Notes: generated by a model not told the origin, from the sequence alone. 64,000 nt of DNA from Streptomyces tagetis (GCF_018069565.1 NZ_JAGPNL010000001.1:1736001-1800000), one strand, 5' to 3'; counted from the stretch's first letter, positions 1-8,141 are shown. Translations and numbers: made by a program.

Positions 1-250
1 CCAGCACGAGCCGGGCCCGTACGGTGACGGCGCCGGGGGCCCGCCAGCGCGCCTCGAAGACGCGGGGGCCGGGGCCGCCGTCCTCCCGGGGCTCCTCGGG
101 CAGCTCCTTGAAGTCGTCGAGCGCGTGGCTTTCCCCGAGGCGCTCCAGGGTGTGCCGGACGGTGTCCTCCGCGGCCGATCCGACATGGCGGCCACGAGCC
201 GTCCACAGCGTCGGCGGAGTCGTGGGGCGGGCAGTACGAGAGGTGGGCAT
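1..250 (-). CDS. Hypothetical protein, 3' end cut by window edge
   Basis: Reading leftward from an ATG at 250, an open frame runs off the left edge with no stop (83 codons seen). Codon use is typical of the window, with nearly every third base G or C, which supports real coding. The visible part is hydrophilic, begins MPTSRTARPTTPP and contains a Glu/Asp-rich stretch (DDFKELPEEPRED) around residue 45. I recognise no family. No clear Shine-Dalgarno sequence precedes the ATG, so the start is uncertain. The 243-bp gap to the next gene on the same strand shows nothing I can name. Confidence 0.5.
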   Translation of the reverse strand, partial: MPTSRTARPTTPPTLWTARGRHVGSAAEDTVRHTLERLGESHALDDFKELPEEPREDGGPGPRVFEARWRAPGAVTVRARLVL

Positions 251-493
251 GAGTCCAAGGGGAGGCAGGGGCAGGGTGAATGTCCAGTATCGTCGCCCGT
301 GATCAGCGTCCCCCACGCGGGGGGCCGCCATCCGGGCGTGTCGCGGTCCAGGGCCCCCGGCCGTCATCGCGCCCGCCCACCCCGGTGACCTGCGCGGGCC
401 GGACCCGCCCGGCCCCCGGGCCACCGGACCGCCACCACGCGCGGCGTCCGCGCGCCTCCCCCGGACGGGCGAACGCCCCGCCCGGCCCGGCGC

Positions 494-844
494 TCAGCGG
501 CCCCCGCCCCGCCGGGGGGAGGGGCGGTCCGGACGGCCGCCGACGATGTCCGTGACACCGGACTCGTCGGCCGTGTCCTCGCCCGCCCGGGGCGTACTGC
601 CGCCGCCGGGCTGTCCACCGCCGGTGGAGCCGTAGCCGCCGGGGACACCCGGCACCCGGTCCGCGTCGGCCCGCGCCCGGCTCACCCGGCGTGTGGCCCG
701 CACGTTGGCGCGGCGTTCCGGATACCGGTACGTGAAGGGGCGGGACTCCGCGCGCTCCCGCTCGCGGCGTTCCATGGGCGAGCCGTCGCGCCGGTCGTCC
801 CGGTCGTTCCGGTTCTCTTGCGGTTCGGGGGTGTTGCCAGTCAT
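494..844 (-). CDS. Small hydrophilic hypothetical protein (116 aa)
   Basis: This 116-residue frame starts MTGNTPEPQENRN and has strongly biased GC third positions, unlike overlapping frames. It is highly charged: the N-terminal half is rich in Asp, Arg and Glu, and the C-terminal half is Gly/Pro-rich and probably disordered. No membrane segment, signal peptide or known domain is visible. An AGGGG lies about 11 nt before the ATG, a weak ribosome site. A longer frame upstream exists, but its composition is poor and it lacks a ribosome site, so I chose this start. Function unknown. Confidence 0.5.
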   Translation of the reverse strand: MTGNTPEPQENRNDRDDRRDGSPMERRERERAESRPFTYRYPERRANVRATRRVSRARADADRVPGVPGGYGSTGGGQPGGGSTPRAGEDTADESGVTDIVGGRPDRPSPRRGGGR

Positions 845-1292
845 GACCGCCGAGTACCCCTGCCCGTACGGCCCATGTGGCACCCGGCGCCATCGGGACT
901 CCGCCACCGGCCCCCCACGAAGTACCGGCGCCCGCGCCGTCGCTCGCTTCGGGGGTGCGCCCTCCGCGCACGGGGGGCGTTCCGCGCCCCCGGGGTGTGC
1001 GGCGGCCACCCGAGGACGTTCCCGTCCACCCGTGGCGGGCCCGTCCGGCCGCCCGCCACCATGGTCCGCGCGGACAGGCCCCGTCCGTCATCCGCCCAGG
1101 GACGGGGCCTGTCCGCACCCCGCCTCCGCGATCCGTGGTGAACCGGCCGATACACGGCCGAAACCCGTCAGTATGCCGCATCGCACGCACGTTCCTCTGG
1201 AAAATGCCAAAGGACTCACCTCGCACGGGCACTTTCCGTAGTCTCGCTGTCACGTTCGCGGTACAGCCGTGACAGGGGAGGGGGAATCCGGC
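845..1292. other. Long divergent intergenic region with an orphan hairpin
   Basis: This is 448 bp between the leftward gene ending its 5' side at 844 and the rightward operon starting at 1293. No convincing coding frame was found on either strand. The one clear structure is the perfect inverted repeat listed at 1071-1115. The last 100 bases presumably hold the promoter of the 1293 operon; I could not pick unambiguous -35 and -10 boxes. Confidence 0.5.
1071..1115. repeat. Perfect 16-bp inverted repeat, orphan terminator-like hairpin
   Basis: The arms CGGACAGGCCCCGTCC (1071-1086) and its exact complement (1100-1115) are separated by 13 bases. It would fold as a very stable hairpin like the terminators elsewhere in the window. 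No gene on either strand ends nearby: both flanking genes read away from it. It may mark an unannotated short transcript or a leader. Confidence 0.7.
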
Positions 1293-1691
1293 GTGCCCGG
1301 AATCGACGAGAGTCTGCTGGAAGCCATGCGACTGCCCGGCGCGCGGGGCGCATCCCTGGTGGACTGGATCAGCGGTCTCGCCCTCGGTGCCGTGGGCGAG
1401 GCACCGGGCGGCGATCCGGAGGCCACGGCCGCCGAGACCGCCGAACTCGCACGCCACGTCGCCGAAAGCGGTTCGCTGGCCGTCGGCGGCGACGGTGCCG
1501 TGCCCGAGAAGGAACCTCCGGTGGAGGACCTGATCGTCACCACACCGGACGCCTACCACCTGCTCAGATACGTGAGCACGCCCTTCGACAGCACCGTCTT
1601 CCTCCATCTGTGGCTGGACCGCAACGACGGGAACCTGGCCCTGGCCCGCATCCGGCTGGCCGAGCTGGCGGACCGTCTGGTGCTCGGATGA
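1293..1691 (+). CDS. Roadblock/LC7-like protein, first gene of a four-gene operon
   Basis: The product (132 aa) contains the alternating pattern of a roadblock/LC7 fold: a strand with LVDWISGLALG near residues 22-32, a central helix, then strands around EDLIVTTPDAYHLLRYV and TVFLHLWLDR, and a final helix. It is clearly paralogous to the 124-aa protein at 3155 (same order of LVD-x2-SG-x-ALG, D-x-YHL-R and L-LD-x-N motifs). Such proteins usually partner small GTPases or sense ligands. The GTG start at 1293 follows GGAGGGGG with ideal spacing; an upstream GTG at 1269 is less likely. It overlaps the next gene by ATGA, implying translational coupling. Confidence 0.75.
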   Translation: MPGIDESLLEAMRLPGARGASLVDWISGLALGAVGEAPGGDPEATAAETAELARHVAESGSLAVGGDGAVPEKEPPVEDLIVTTPDAYHLLRYVSTPFDSTVFLHLWLDRNDGNLALARIRLAELADRLVLG

Positions 1692-2473
1692 CCGGGGTGA
1701 CCACGGCCTGGACCGCGCACGAGACCACCTCGGACGCCCTCGGCGCGCTGGCCAGGGAGGGCGCGACCGGTGCCCTCTCCGGCGAGCGGGGCATCGTCTA
1801 CCTCGCCTCCGGCCGGGTCGTGCACGTCGAGTCGGCCTTCACCCCGGGCCTCGGCGCGCTGCTCACCCAGAGCGGCGCCCTCGCGCCGGACGGCTGGTGG
1901 GAGGCGGTCGACGGCGGCGGGACCCGGCACCGGGTCGGCGACCGCCTGGTGGACAGCGGCCGGCTCGCCGCCGGTGCCCTGGAGGTCTGCCACCTGGGGG
2001 CGCTGTTCGACGCCGCGTACTTCGTCCTCGCCCGCGACAGCCGCGCGCACCGCTTCCGGTCCGGAGCGGTGCACTGGCTCGGCGCGGTCCGCTCCGTGCC
2101 GGTCGACAGCGTCGTACGGGAATCCCGGCGCCGCCGCGACCTGCTGGAACGCATCTGGCCGGACCCGGCCCTGGACACCGTGCCGCTCACCCGGGTCCCC
2201 GACGCCGACCCCGCCGACCTCCCGGCCCGGCGCGGGCGGACCCTGACCCAGGTGGACGGCGTCCGGACCGCCGCGGACATCGCCGCCGCGCTCGGCTGCC
2301 ACACGTACCACACGCTCGTCGAATTGCGTCGACTCGCCGCCGCGGGACTCGTCACCGCCGCTCCGCCGCCTCCCGCGCCGGCCCCACCGGGCCCCGGTGC
2401 GCCGCCCGTCGCGTGGGACGACCCGGACGCGGCCCTGCTGCGACGGCTACGAGACGCCTTGGAGGCCCTGTGA
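1688..2473 (+). CDS. DUF4388 (PATAN-like) protein with C-terminal winged helix
   Basis: A 261-residue protein. The first 110 residues resemble DUF4388: a repeated pattern of Gly-Ala-Leu strands followed by GIVYLASGRVVHVESA and GLGALLTQSGAL, as in bacterial regulators where this domain sits beside receiver or roadblock domains. Residues about 192-222 (TAADIAAALGC, ELRRLAAAGLV) look like a winged helix-turn-helix, and the tail is Pro/Ala-rich. The start ATG overlaps the stop of the upstream roadblock gene. I infer an intracellular signalling adaptor or DNA-binding output for the roadblock proteins around it; the partner is unknown. Confidence 0.7.
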   Translation: MTGVTTAWTAHETTSDALGALAREGATGALSGERGIVYLASGRVVHVESAFTPGLGALLTQSGALAPDGWWEAVDGGGTRHRVGDRLVDSGRLAAGALEVCHLGALFDAAYFVLARDSRAHRFRSGAVHWLGAVRSVPVDSVVRESRRRRDLLERIWPDPALDTVPLTRVPDADPADLPARRGRTLTQVDGVRTAADIAAALGCHTYHTLVELRRLAAAGLVTAAPPPPAPAPPGPGAPPVAWDDPDAALLRRLRDALEAL

Positions 2474-2514
2474 TCCGCGCGCGTCGCCAGCGTGCCGAAA
2501 GGAGACTGCTCATC

Positions 2515-3057
2515 ATGGCCGTCGAGAGCGACGTCCTGGAGGAACTGCACCGACTGCGCAGCCGCGTGCCCCAGCTCACCGGCTCGCTCGCCGCCACCGT
2601 CGACGGGCTCGTGGTGGCCGCCGACGCGCCCGGCACCGAACCGGAGGGGCTCGCCGCGCTCACCGCCGCCGCGCTCGGCGTCTCCCACCGCATGGCCGAG
2701 GCCACCGCGCGCGGCGGGTTCCGCGAACTGCTGCTGCGCGGCGCCGACGGCTACGTCGCCACCTACGCCGCCGGTCCGGCCGCCGTGCTCACCCTGCTCG
2801 CCGAAGGCCGGGTCAACGTGGGCCGCCTCCACCTGGAGGGCCGGCGCAGCGGCGCCCGTATCGGCGAACTCGTCGCGGCCCGCCTCGCCCCCGAACGCGG
2901 CGCGGCCCTCGAACGCCGGTCACCGCAGCCGCACGCCAACGGCACGCCCCTGCCCCCGGACCCCGCCCGGCCCATCGGCACCCTGCCGGTGCGCACCCCG
3001 GCGCACCCCGCCCACCAGCCCCTTCCCCAGGCCGACGGTCACCGCCGGCCGACCTGA
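2515..3057 (+). CDS. Roadblock/LC7 domain protein with Pro-rich tail
   Basis: 180 aa. Residues 1-120 carry a roadblock/LC7 fold: a helix of RLRSRVPQLTGS, a strand ATVDGLVVAADAPG, a helix rich in Ala (ALTAAALGVSHRMAEA), then RELLLRGADGYVATYAAG and AVLTLLAEGRVNVGRLHLE. This arrangement is closest to the CvnB-like MglB-type members. The last 50 residues are Pro/His-rich and probably disordered. An AAAGGAGA ribosome site precedes the ATG. It lies 41 bp after the DUF4388 gene in the same operon. No cognate small GTPase gene is adjacent, unlike the cvn operon at 53-57 kb. Confidence 0.75.
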   Translation: MAVESDVLEELHRLRSRVPQLTGSLAATVDGLVVAADAPGTEPEGLAALTAAALGVSHRMAEATARGGFRELLLRGADGYVATYAAGPAAVLTLLAEGRVNVGRLHLEGRRSGARIGELVAARLAPERGAALERRSPQPHANGTPLPPDPARPIGTLPVRTPAHPAHQPLPQADGHRRPT

Positions 3058-3154
3058 GCCATCCCACCGCCGCGCGTTCGCGGGCGGGGTTCAGCACGCG
3101 TTCCACCGATCACGCACCGTCATGTACTGATCACGTAGGAAAGGAAGACCACGC

Positions 3155-3529
3155 ATGGCCAACCTGGAGACCTCGCTCAAGGAATGCCTCAGCTCCATCG
3201 ACGGAGCCACCGCCGCCGCCCTGGTCGACTACACCAGCGGCATGGCGCTCGGCACCCTCGGCGGCGGCAAGGAATTCAACCTGGAGGTCGCCGCCGCCGG
3301 CAACACCGACGTCGTGCGCTCCAAGCTGCGCACCATGGAGCACCTCGGCCTGAAGGAGGAGATCGAGGACATCCTCATCACCCTGAGCAACCAGTACCAC
3401 CTGATCCGCCTGCTCAAGGGCCGCGGCGGCAACGGGCTCTTCCTGTACCTGGTGCTCGACTCCAACCGCGCCAACCTGGCGATGGCCCGCCACCAGATGC
3501 GCCGCATCGAGAGCGAGCTGGAGGTCTGA
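3155..3529 (+). CDS. Roadblock/LC7-like protein, last gene of the operon
   Basis: 124 aa, soluble and single-domain, beginning MANLETSLKECLSSIDG. It has the motifs ALVDYTSGMALGTLGGG, EDILITLSNQYHLIRLL and GLFLYLVLDSNRANLAMAR, which align with the first gene of the operon (1293), so the two are a duplicated pair flanking a DUF4388 and another roadblock gene. The ribosome site GGAAAGGAAG is strong. It is followed directly by a 22-bp perfect terminator hairpin, which closes the operon. Probable role: dimeric adaptor in a signalling complex; ligand unknown. Confidence 0.75.
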   Translation: MANLETSLKECLSSIDGATAAALVDYTSGMALGTLGGGKEFNLEVAAAGNTDVVRSKLRTMEHLGLKEEIEDILITLSNQYHLIRLLKGRGGNGLFLYLVLDSNRANLAMARHQMRRIESELEV

Positions 3530-3540
3530 GCCGGAACCCC

Positions 3541-3588
3541 GACGGCCGGGGGCCCGGCGGGATCTCTCCCGCCGGGCCCCCGGCCGTC
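3541..3588. terminator. Strong bidirectional terminator hairpin
   Basis: A perfect 22-bp stem (3541-3562 with 3567-3588) closes a TCTC loop. It lies between the converging roadblock operon and fprA and can end both. As is usual in this genus, there is no U-tract. Confidence 0.85.
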
Positions 3589-3610
3589 GCCGTCGGAGCG
3601 AGCCGGTGCC

Positions 3611-4975
3611 TCAGGCGCCGCTCTCCCGCAGCATGTCCTCACGCTCGACGAGCTTGACGCGGGCGCGGCCCTGCGGCTCGCCGAGGGCCTTCTCCGCGGC
3701 GTCCAGCCGGTACCAGCCGTCCCACGTGGTGTAGCGGACCTTGCGCTCGGCCAGGAAGGCGTCCACCGCCTCCGGGGCGGGCGAGGCCGGGGTCAGCAGC
3801 CGCTCGTTGGCGTAGTCGTCCAGCAGACTGGCGACCGTCTCGTTGGCGTCGCCCTTGGTGTGCCCGATCAGGCCCACCGGACCGCGCCTGATCCAGCCGG
3901 TGACGTACGTCGACCGCAGGTGCTCGCCGGTCTCCTCGATGACGCGCCCGCCCTCGTCCGGGACGGTGCCCGAGTCGAGGTCCCACGGCAGCTTGGGCAG
4001 CGGGTCGGAGAGGTAGCCGACGGCGCGGTAGACGGCGCTGACGTCCCAGTCCTTGAAGGTGCCGGTGCCCCGGACGTTGCCCGTGCCGTCCAGCTCCGTG
4101 CGCTCGGTGCGCAGGCCCACGACCTTCCCGTCCTCGCCGAGGATCTCGGTCGGCGACTCGAAGAAGTGCAGGTACAGCTTGTGCGGCCGGTCGCCGACGT
4201 CGCGGATCGCCCAGTTCTCCAGGGTCTTGGCGACCATGTCGGCCTGCTTGTTGCCGCGCCGGGTCGCGATCGAGCCCTCGTCGTAGTCGATGTCCTCGGG
4301 GTCGACGATCACCTCGATGCTGGGGGAGTGGTCCAGCTCCCGCAGCTCCATCGGGCTGAACTTCGCCTGCGCCGGACCGCGCCGGCCGAAGACGTGGATC
4401 TCCCGCGCCCGGTTCGCCTTGAGGCCCTCGTACACATTGCCCGGGATCTCGGTGGGCAGCAGCTCGTCGGCCGTCTTGGCGAGCACGCGGGCCACGTCCA
4501 GGGCCACGTTGCCGACGCCGAGCACGGCGACCTTCTCCGCCTCCAGCGGCCAGGTGCGCGGCACGTCCGGGTGGCCGTCGTACCAGGACACGAAGTCGGC
4601 CGCGCCGTACGAACCGTCCAGGTCGATGCCCGGGACGGACATCGCGCGGTCGTCCATGGCGCCGGTGGCGAAGATCACACCGTCGTAGAAGGCCCTGAGG
4701 TCGTCCAGGCTGATGTCGGTCGGATAGTCCACATTGCCGAAGAGGCGGATCTGCGGCTTGTCGAGCACCTGGTGCAGGGCGGTGATGATGCCCTTGATCC
4801 GGGGGTGGTCGGGGGCGACGCCGTAGCGGATGAGCCCGAACGGGGCGGGCATGCGCTCGAAGATGTCGATGGAAACACCAGGTGCGGCGGCCACCTCGGA
4901 CTTGAGCAGGGCGTCGGCGGCGTAGATCCCGGCCGGGCCGGAGCCCACGATGGCTACCCGCAGAGGGCGGGGCAT
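3611..4975 (-). CDS. fprA: Ferredoxin/adrenodoxin-type NADP+ reductase FprA
   Basis: 454 aa. It transfers electrons between NADPH and ferredoxin through FAD, supplying P450s and other iron-sulfur partners. Visible motifs are the FAD-binding GSGPAG at 11-16, the conserved stretch PAPFGLIRYGVAPDHP around 43-58, the ATGA motif at 103-106, and the NADP-binding GVGNVALDVAR at 153-163. Length matches the FprA/adrenodoxin reductase family. The ATG at 4975 has GAAGGGAA 8 nt upstream and is preferred to an in-frame start 27 nt earlier. A candidate iron-responsive box lies 63-81 bp upstream. Two P450 genes in this window (56261, 57542) are possible electron acceptors, an inference only. Confidence 0.92.
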   Translation of the reverse strand: MPRPLRVAIVGSGPAGIYAADALLKSEVAAAPGVSIDIFERMPAPFGLIRYGVAPDHPRIKGIITALHQVLDKPQIRLFGNVDYPTDISLDDLRAFYDGVIFATGAMDDRAMSVPGIDLDGSYGAADFVSWYDGHPDVPRTWPLEAEKVAVLGVGNVALDVARVLAKTADELLPTEIPGNVYEGLKANRAREIHVFGRRGPAQAKFSPMELRELDHSPSIEVIVDPEDIDYDEGSIATRRGNKQADMVAKTLENWAIRDVGDRPHKLYLHFFESPTEILGEDGKVVGLRTERTELDGTGNVRGTGTFKDWDVSAVYRAVGYLSDPLPKLPWDLDSGTVPDEGGRVIEETGEHLRSTYVTGWIRRGPVGLIGHTKGDANETVASLLDDYANERLLTPASPAPEAVDAFLAERKVRYTTWDGWYRLDAAEKALGEPQGRARVKLVEREDMLRESGA

Positions 4976-5037
4976 GGTCAGGTTCCCTTCGAGCGATGAC
5001 AATGCGATCGATGACAGAGCGATCTCGGAGGAAATCT

Positions 5038-5056
5038 TAAACTAAGGCAAGCCTAA
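5038..5056. promoter_or_regulatory. Candidate DmdR/IdeR iron box upstream of fprA
   Basis: Read on the minus strand, the 19 bases are TTAGGCTTGCCTTAGTTTA. They match the actinobacterial DtxR/IdeR/DmdR palindrome TTAGGTTAGGCTAACCTAA at 12 of 19 positions and hold an internal AGGC-AA-GCCT repeat. It lies in the divergent gap between fprA and the MFS gene, and its AT-rich sequence stands out in this GC-rich DNA. Iron repression of fprA is inferred. Confidence 0.5.
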
Positions 5057-5198
5057 GTCGGTACGCGGGTCCGGTCTATGGCCCCATAAGGCCAGCTTAT
5101 GGGTTCTCTCCGTTCGCGTTTGACGTTTGAAGCGGCGGCCCCGGGTGACGCAGGCGTGAGGCGCGGTGGCCGCGCCGGCGGCGGCGAAGGGAGTCCTC

Positions 5199-6710
5199 GT
5201 GGACCTCGGCACCCGGGCGGGCGGAGGCGGGCGCGGTCAGGCGCCGCAAGGGGAGGGCCCCGATCCCCACCGCTGGCGGGCCCTGTGGGTGACCCTGGTC
5301 GCCGGGTTCATGATCCTCCTCGACGTCACCATCGTCGCCGTCGCCCTGCCGTCCATGCAACGCGAACTGCACGCCTCGGCCGCCGCCGTCCAGTGGGTCG
5401 TCTCCGGCTACGCCCTGGCTTTCGCCCTGATCCTGGTCACCGCCGGCCGGATCGGCGACACCTTCGGCAGACGCCGGGTCTTCCTGCTCTCCCTCGCCGC
5501 CTTCGTGGTGTGCAGCGCCGGCGCGGGCGCCGCCCCCACCATCGAACTCCTCGTCGTCGCCCGCCTCACCCAGGGCGTGGCCGCCGGCTGCCTCGCCCCG
5601 CAGAACTCCGCCCTGATCCAGCAGCTCTTCCGGGGCGAGGAGCGCGGCCGGGCCTTCGGGCTCTTCGGCGCCACCGTCGGCGTCTCCAGCGCAGTCGGCC
5701 CGGTCGTCGGCGGCCTCATCCTCGCCCTGGCCCACGGAGCCCACGGCTGGCGGTGGATCTTCTACGTCAACGTCCCCATCGGCGTCGTCGCGCTCCTGCT
5801 CGGCAGCCGCCTCCTGCCCCGCGTCGCCCCCGGCGGCCGGGGACGCCTGGACCCCGTCGGCGTCTGCCTGCTCGGCGCCGGCATCCTCGCGCTGATGCTG
5901 CCGCTGGTCCTCGCCGACGCGGGCGGGGTGCGGCGCCTGTGGTGGCTGTTCCCCGTCGGGCTGCTCGTCCTGCTCCTCTTCGCCGGCTGGGAGCGGCGGA
6001 CCGTACGGCGCGGCGGGGCGCCCCTGCTGGACCCCGGGCTGCTGACCGAGACCCGCGGTTACGCGACCGGCGCGGGACTCGGCTCCCTCTACTTCGTCGG
6101 CTTCAGCGGCGTGTGGCTGGTCTTCGCCCTGTTCTTCCAGAACGGGCTGGGTTTCTCGCCGCTCATGTCGGGCCTCGCGGTGACCCCCTTCGCCGTCGGG
6201 TCCGCCGTCGCCGCGGCCGTCGCGGGGCGGCTCGTCGAACGCTTCGGGCGGCTCCTCACCGTCTGGGGGCTCGTCGCCGTCATGGCCGGGCTCGGCTCCA
6301 CCGCCGTGGTGCTCTGGCTCGCCCCCGCGGACCGGGCCGCCTGGTACGCCGCCCCGGCCCTGCTCGTCGGCGGCCTCGGCAGCGGCTTCGTGATCTCCCC
6401 GAACGTCACCATGACACTGCGCGACGTGCCGGTACGCATGGCGGGCGCGGCGGGCGGCGCCCTCCAGACCGGGCAGCGGCTCGGCGGCGCCGTGGGGACG
6501 GCGGCCCTGCCGGGGCTCTTCTACCTGACCCTGAGCGCCACCCGCGACGACTACCACGACGCCGTGGCACTGGCCATCGGCTGCGGGCTGGCGGCCATGG
6601 TGTGCGCCTTCGCCGTCGCCGTCCTCGACTGGCGCCGGGACCGTACCGCCGACCACCGCCACTGCCCGCCCGAGACCTCCCACAGCCACACCCACGCCAG
6701 TCACGGCTAG
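5199..6710 (+). CDS. MFS drug efflux transporter (DHA2/EmrB-QacA type)
   Basis: About 503 aa with 14 predicted membrane segments, the DHA2 topology. After a short hydrophilic N-terminus comes RALWVTLVAGFMILLDVTIV with the motif D1-type LDVTIVAVALP, then motif A-like GRIGDTFGRRRVF and motif C-like GPVVGGLI. These are typical of proton-driven multidrug exporters. I chose the GTG at 5199 because GAAGGGAG precedes it; a GTG at 5166 is the alternative. The C-terminus is His-rich. It diverges from fprA and shares its upstream region, including the iron box. No adjacent regulator gives a clue to substrate. Confidence 0.85.
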   Translation: MDLGTRAGGGGRGQAPQGEGPDPHRWRALWVTLVAGFMILLDVTIVAVALPSMQRELHASAAAVQWVVSGYALAFALILVTAGRIGDTFGRRRVFLLSLAAFVVCSAGAGAAPTIELLVVARLTQGVAAGCLAPQNSALIQQLFRGEERGRAFGLFGATVGVSSAVGPVVGGLILALAHGAHGWRWIFYVNVPIGVVALLLGSRLLPRVAPGGRGRLDPVGVCLLGAGILALMLPLVLADAGGVRRLWWLFPVGLLVLLLFAGWERRTVRRGGAPLLDPGLLTETRGYATGAGLGSLYFVGFSGVWLVFALFFQNGLGFSPLMSGLAVTPFAVGSAVAAAVAGRLVERFGRLLTVWGLVAVMAGLGSTAVVLWLAPADRAAWYAAPALLVGGLGSGFVISPNVTMTLRDVPVRMAGAAGGALQTGQRLGGAVGTAALPGLFYLTLSATRDDYHDAVALAIGCGLAAMVCAFAVAVLDWRRDRTADHRHCPPETSHSHTHASHG

Positions 6711-6725
6711 ACGGGAACAGGCCAT

Positions 6726-6749
6726 GTTTGAGGTGGCCGGGACGGGTGA
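6726..6749 (+). promoter_or_regulatory. Possible SigB-type promoter for the CsbD gene
   Basis: GTTT (6726-6729), 14 bases, then GGGTGA (6744-6749) resembles the Streptomyces SigB consensus GnnT-N14-16-GGGTAY, with a mismatch at the end of the -10. CsbD proteins are classical general-stress genes, which gives the weak match some weight. Confidence 0.3.
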
Positions 6750-6793
6750 CTCGCCATCCGTCAAGCGAAGCCAACACCGAGAGGTGAGCGACT

Positions 6794-6967
6794 GTGGCGG
6801 GCAACGAGAAGTCCAAGTCCCGGATGGAGCAGGTCAAGGGCAAGGCCAAGGAAGCCGCCGGCCGTGTCGTCGGCAACGAGCGCATGACGGCCGAGGGCCG
6901 CGCCGAGCAGGCGAAGGGCGACGCCCGCCAGGCGAAGGAGAAGGGCAAGGACACGTTCCGGCACTGA
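6794..6967 (+). CDS. CsbD-family stress protein (57 aa)
   Basis: A 57-codon gene starting at a GTG. The product is Lys/Ala/Glu/Gly-rich with the CsbD signature: MEQVKGKAKEAAGRV, then VGNERMTAEGRAEQAKG, then a Lys-rich end (QAKEKGKDTFRH). This family is small, soluble and induced by general stress, with no known enzymatic role. GAGGTGAG stands close upstream as ribosome site. The gene is single and ends 32 bp before a perfect terminator. Confidence 0.85.
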   Translation: MAGNEKSKSRMEQVKGKAKEAAGRVVGNERMTAEGRAEQAKGDARQAKEKGKDTFRH

Positions 6968-6999
6968 CCCCTCCCCGGGAGGGGCCCACGGAACACCAC

Positions 7000-7040
7000 G
7001 CGGGCCGCGGGACCGGCGTACGACCGGTCCCGCGGCCCGC
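7000..7040. terminator. Terminator hairpin after the CsbD gene
   Basis: A perfect 17-bp stem (7000-7016 with 7024-7040) closes a 7-nt loop. It lies between the converging CsbD and chitosanase genes and probably serves both. Confidence 0.8.
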
Positions 7041-7105
7041 GACGTGTCCGCGCCCGCGCCGCTCCCACCCGGCGTGCCGCCCGTCCGATGGTCCACCCCG
7101 GCAGC

Positions 7106-7939
7106 TCAGCCGATGCGGTACCGGTCCCCGTAGACCCGCCACTCCAGCGGTGGATCGAGGTCCAGGTTGCCCTCGCGCAGGAAGACCCGCTGGGCCGTGT
7201 CGACCCGGCTGGTGTCGTGGTGCCCCCGCTCCCGCCGCATCGCCCACACCCGCGCGTCCAGGAAGGCGTCCAGGTACGCGGTCTCGTCACCGCCCCGGGC
7301 CGGCGTGCCCGCCCGCTCCAGCGCCCGTTCCCGGATGGCGCGGAAACCGGTGGCGCCGCCCGCGCCGTGCATGACCAAGGCGTCGAAGTAGGCGAACCGC
7401 CCCAGCGCCCGCAGCCCGTCCTCGCGGCCCTGCCGGACGGCGGGGTCGAAGTAGACGCGGTCCCGCTCGTCGTCCTGCGCCGTGCGGAAGGCCGCGTCGC
7501 GCGCGGCCCGCCGCCAGTCGTCCGGGAACCCCGGGTCCAGCCCCTCGTGCGAGTCCGAGCCGACCAGCTCGCGCAGCGCGGGCAGGTACGGGGCGAGCAC
7601 GTTGCCGGGACGGCGCCGCGCGTACAGCTCGACCAGGCGGAGCATGTCCCCGGTGCCGGAGCAGAAGCCGACGACACCGGCGGTGTAGCCGCGGCCGTCG
7701 TCGATGTCCTCCACGTACCCGTACTGCGCCGCCCAGTCCAGCGAGGAGTTCTCCGCGCTGGACACCAGCCGCAGCGCGATCTCCTTCTGCGACAACGCCG
7801 CCTGCCCCGTCCTCCCGTCCGCCGAGGCTCTCGGCGCCCTCACGAACGGGAACGCGGCCAGCGAGGCGCAGACCAGGGTGAGCAGAGCGCGGCGCGGACC
7901 GCCCGCGGGGTGTGCCGGATCGGGGGACGGGTGGTGCAC
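7106..7939 (-). CDS. csnA: Secreted chitosanase, GH46
   Basis: 277 aa. It hydrolyses beta-1,4 links of chitosan outside the cell. The mature part is very close to the Streptomyces N174 chitosanase. The catalytic acid Glu lies at residue 63 in SSAENSSLDW and the general base Asp at residue 81 in DIDDGRGYT, with GFCSGTGDM, NDERDRVYF-like and DTSRVDTAQRVFL segments also present. An N-terminal signal peptide has a twin arginine (GGPRRALLTL), a hydrophobic core, and a cleavage site near ASA at 38-40. Twin arginine suggests Tat export, as reported for related chitosanases. The GTG start at 7939 has GGAG 6 nt upstream. Confidence 0.93.
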   Translation of the reverse strand: MHHPSPDPAHPAGGPRRALLTLVCASLAAFPFVRAPRASADGRTGQAALSQKEIALRLVSSAENSSLDWAAQYGYVEDIDDGRGYTAGVVGFCSGTGDMLRLVELYARRRPGNVLAPYLPALRELVGSDSHEGLDPGFPDDWRRAARDAAFRTAQDDERDRVYFDPAVRQGREDGLRALGRFAYFDALVMHGAGGATGFRAIRERALERAGTPARGGDETAYLDAFLDARVWAMRRERGHHDTSRVDTAQRVFLREGNLDLDPPLEWRVYGDRYRIG

Positions 7940-8009
7940 GGGAACTCCAAGGTGCGGACGGGCGAGGTGCCACGGGGACGGACGCGGGGGCCGCCCCCGT
8001 CGGGAAGGG

Positions 8010-8034
8010 ATACCCGCCCGTACCGCCGGCAATC
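8010..8034 (-). promoter_or_regulatory. Possible SigB-like promoter before chitosanase
   Basis: On the minus strand GATT, 15 bases, then GGGTAT matches the form GnnT-N14-16-GGGTAY. It sits about 70 bp before the chitosanase start. A single short match in GC-rich DNA can be chance, and chitosanases are usually controlled by substrate-responsive repressors. Confidence 0.25.
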
Positions 8035-8141
8035 CGGACGCGGCCGGACACGTACGGACATCGGCTGTCCCACCGCGGGCCTGGATGCGTACGCGCACCG
8101 GAAGCCCCGCCCCCGTCCGGCCGCCGCCCCGCGCGCACCGC

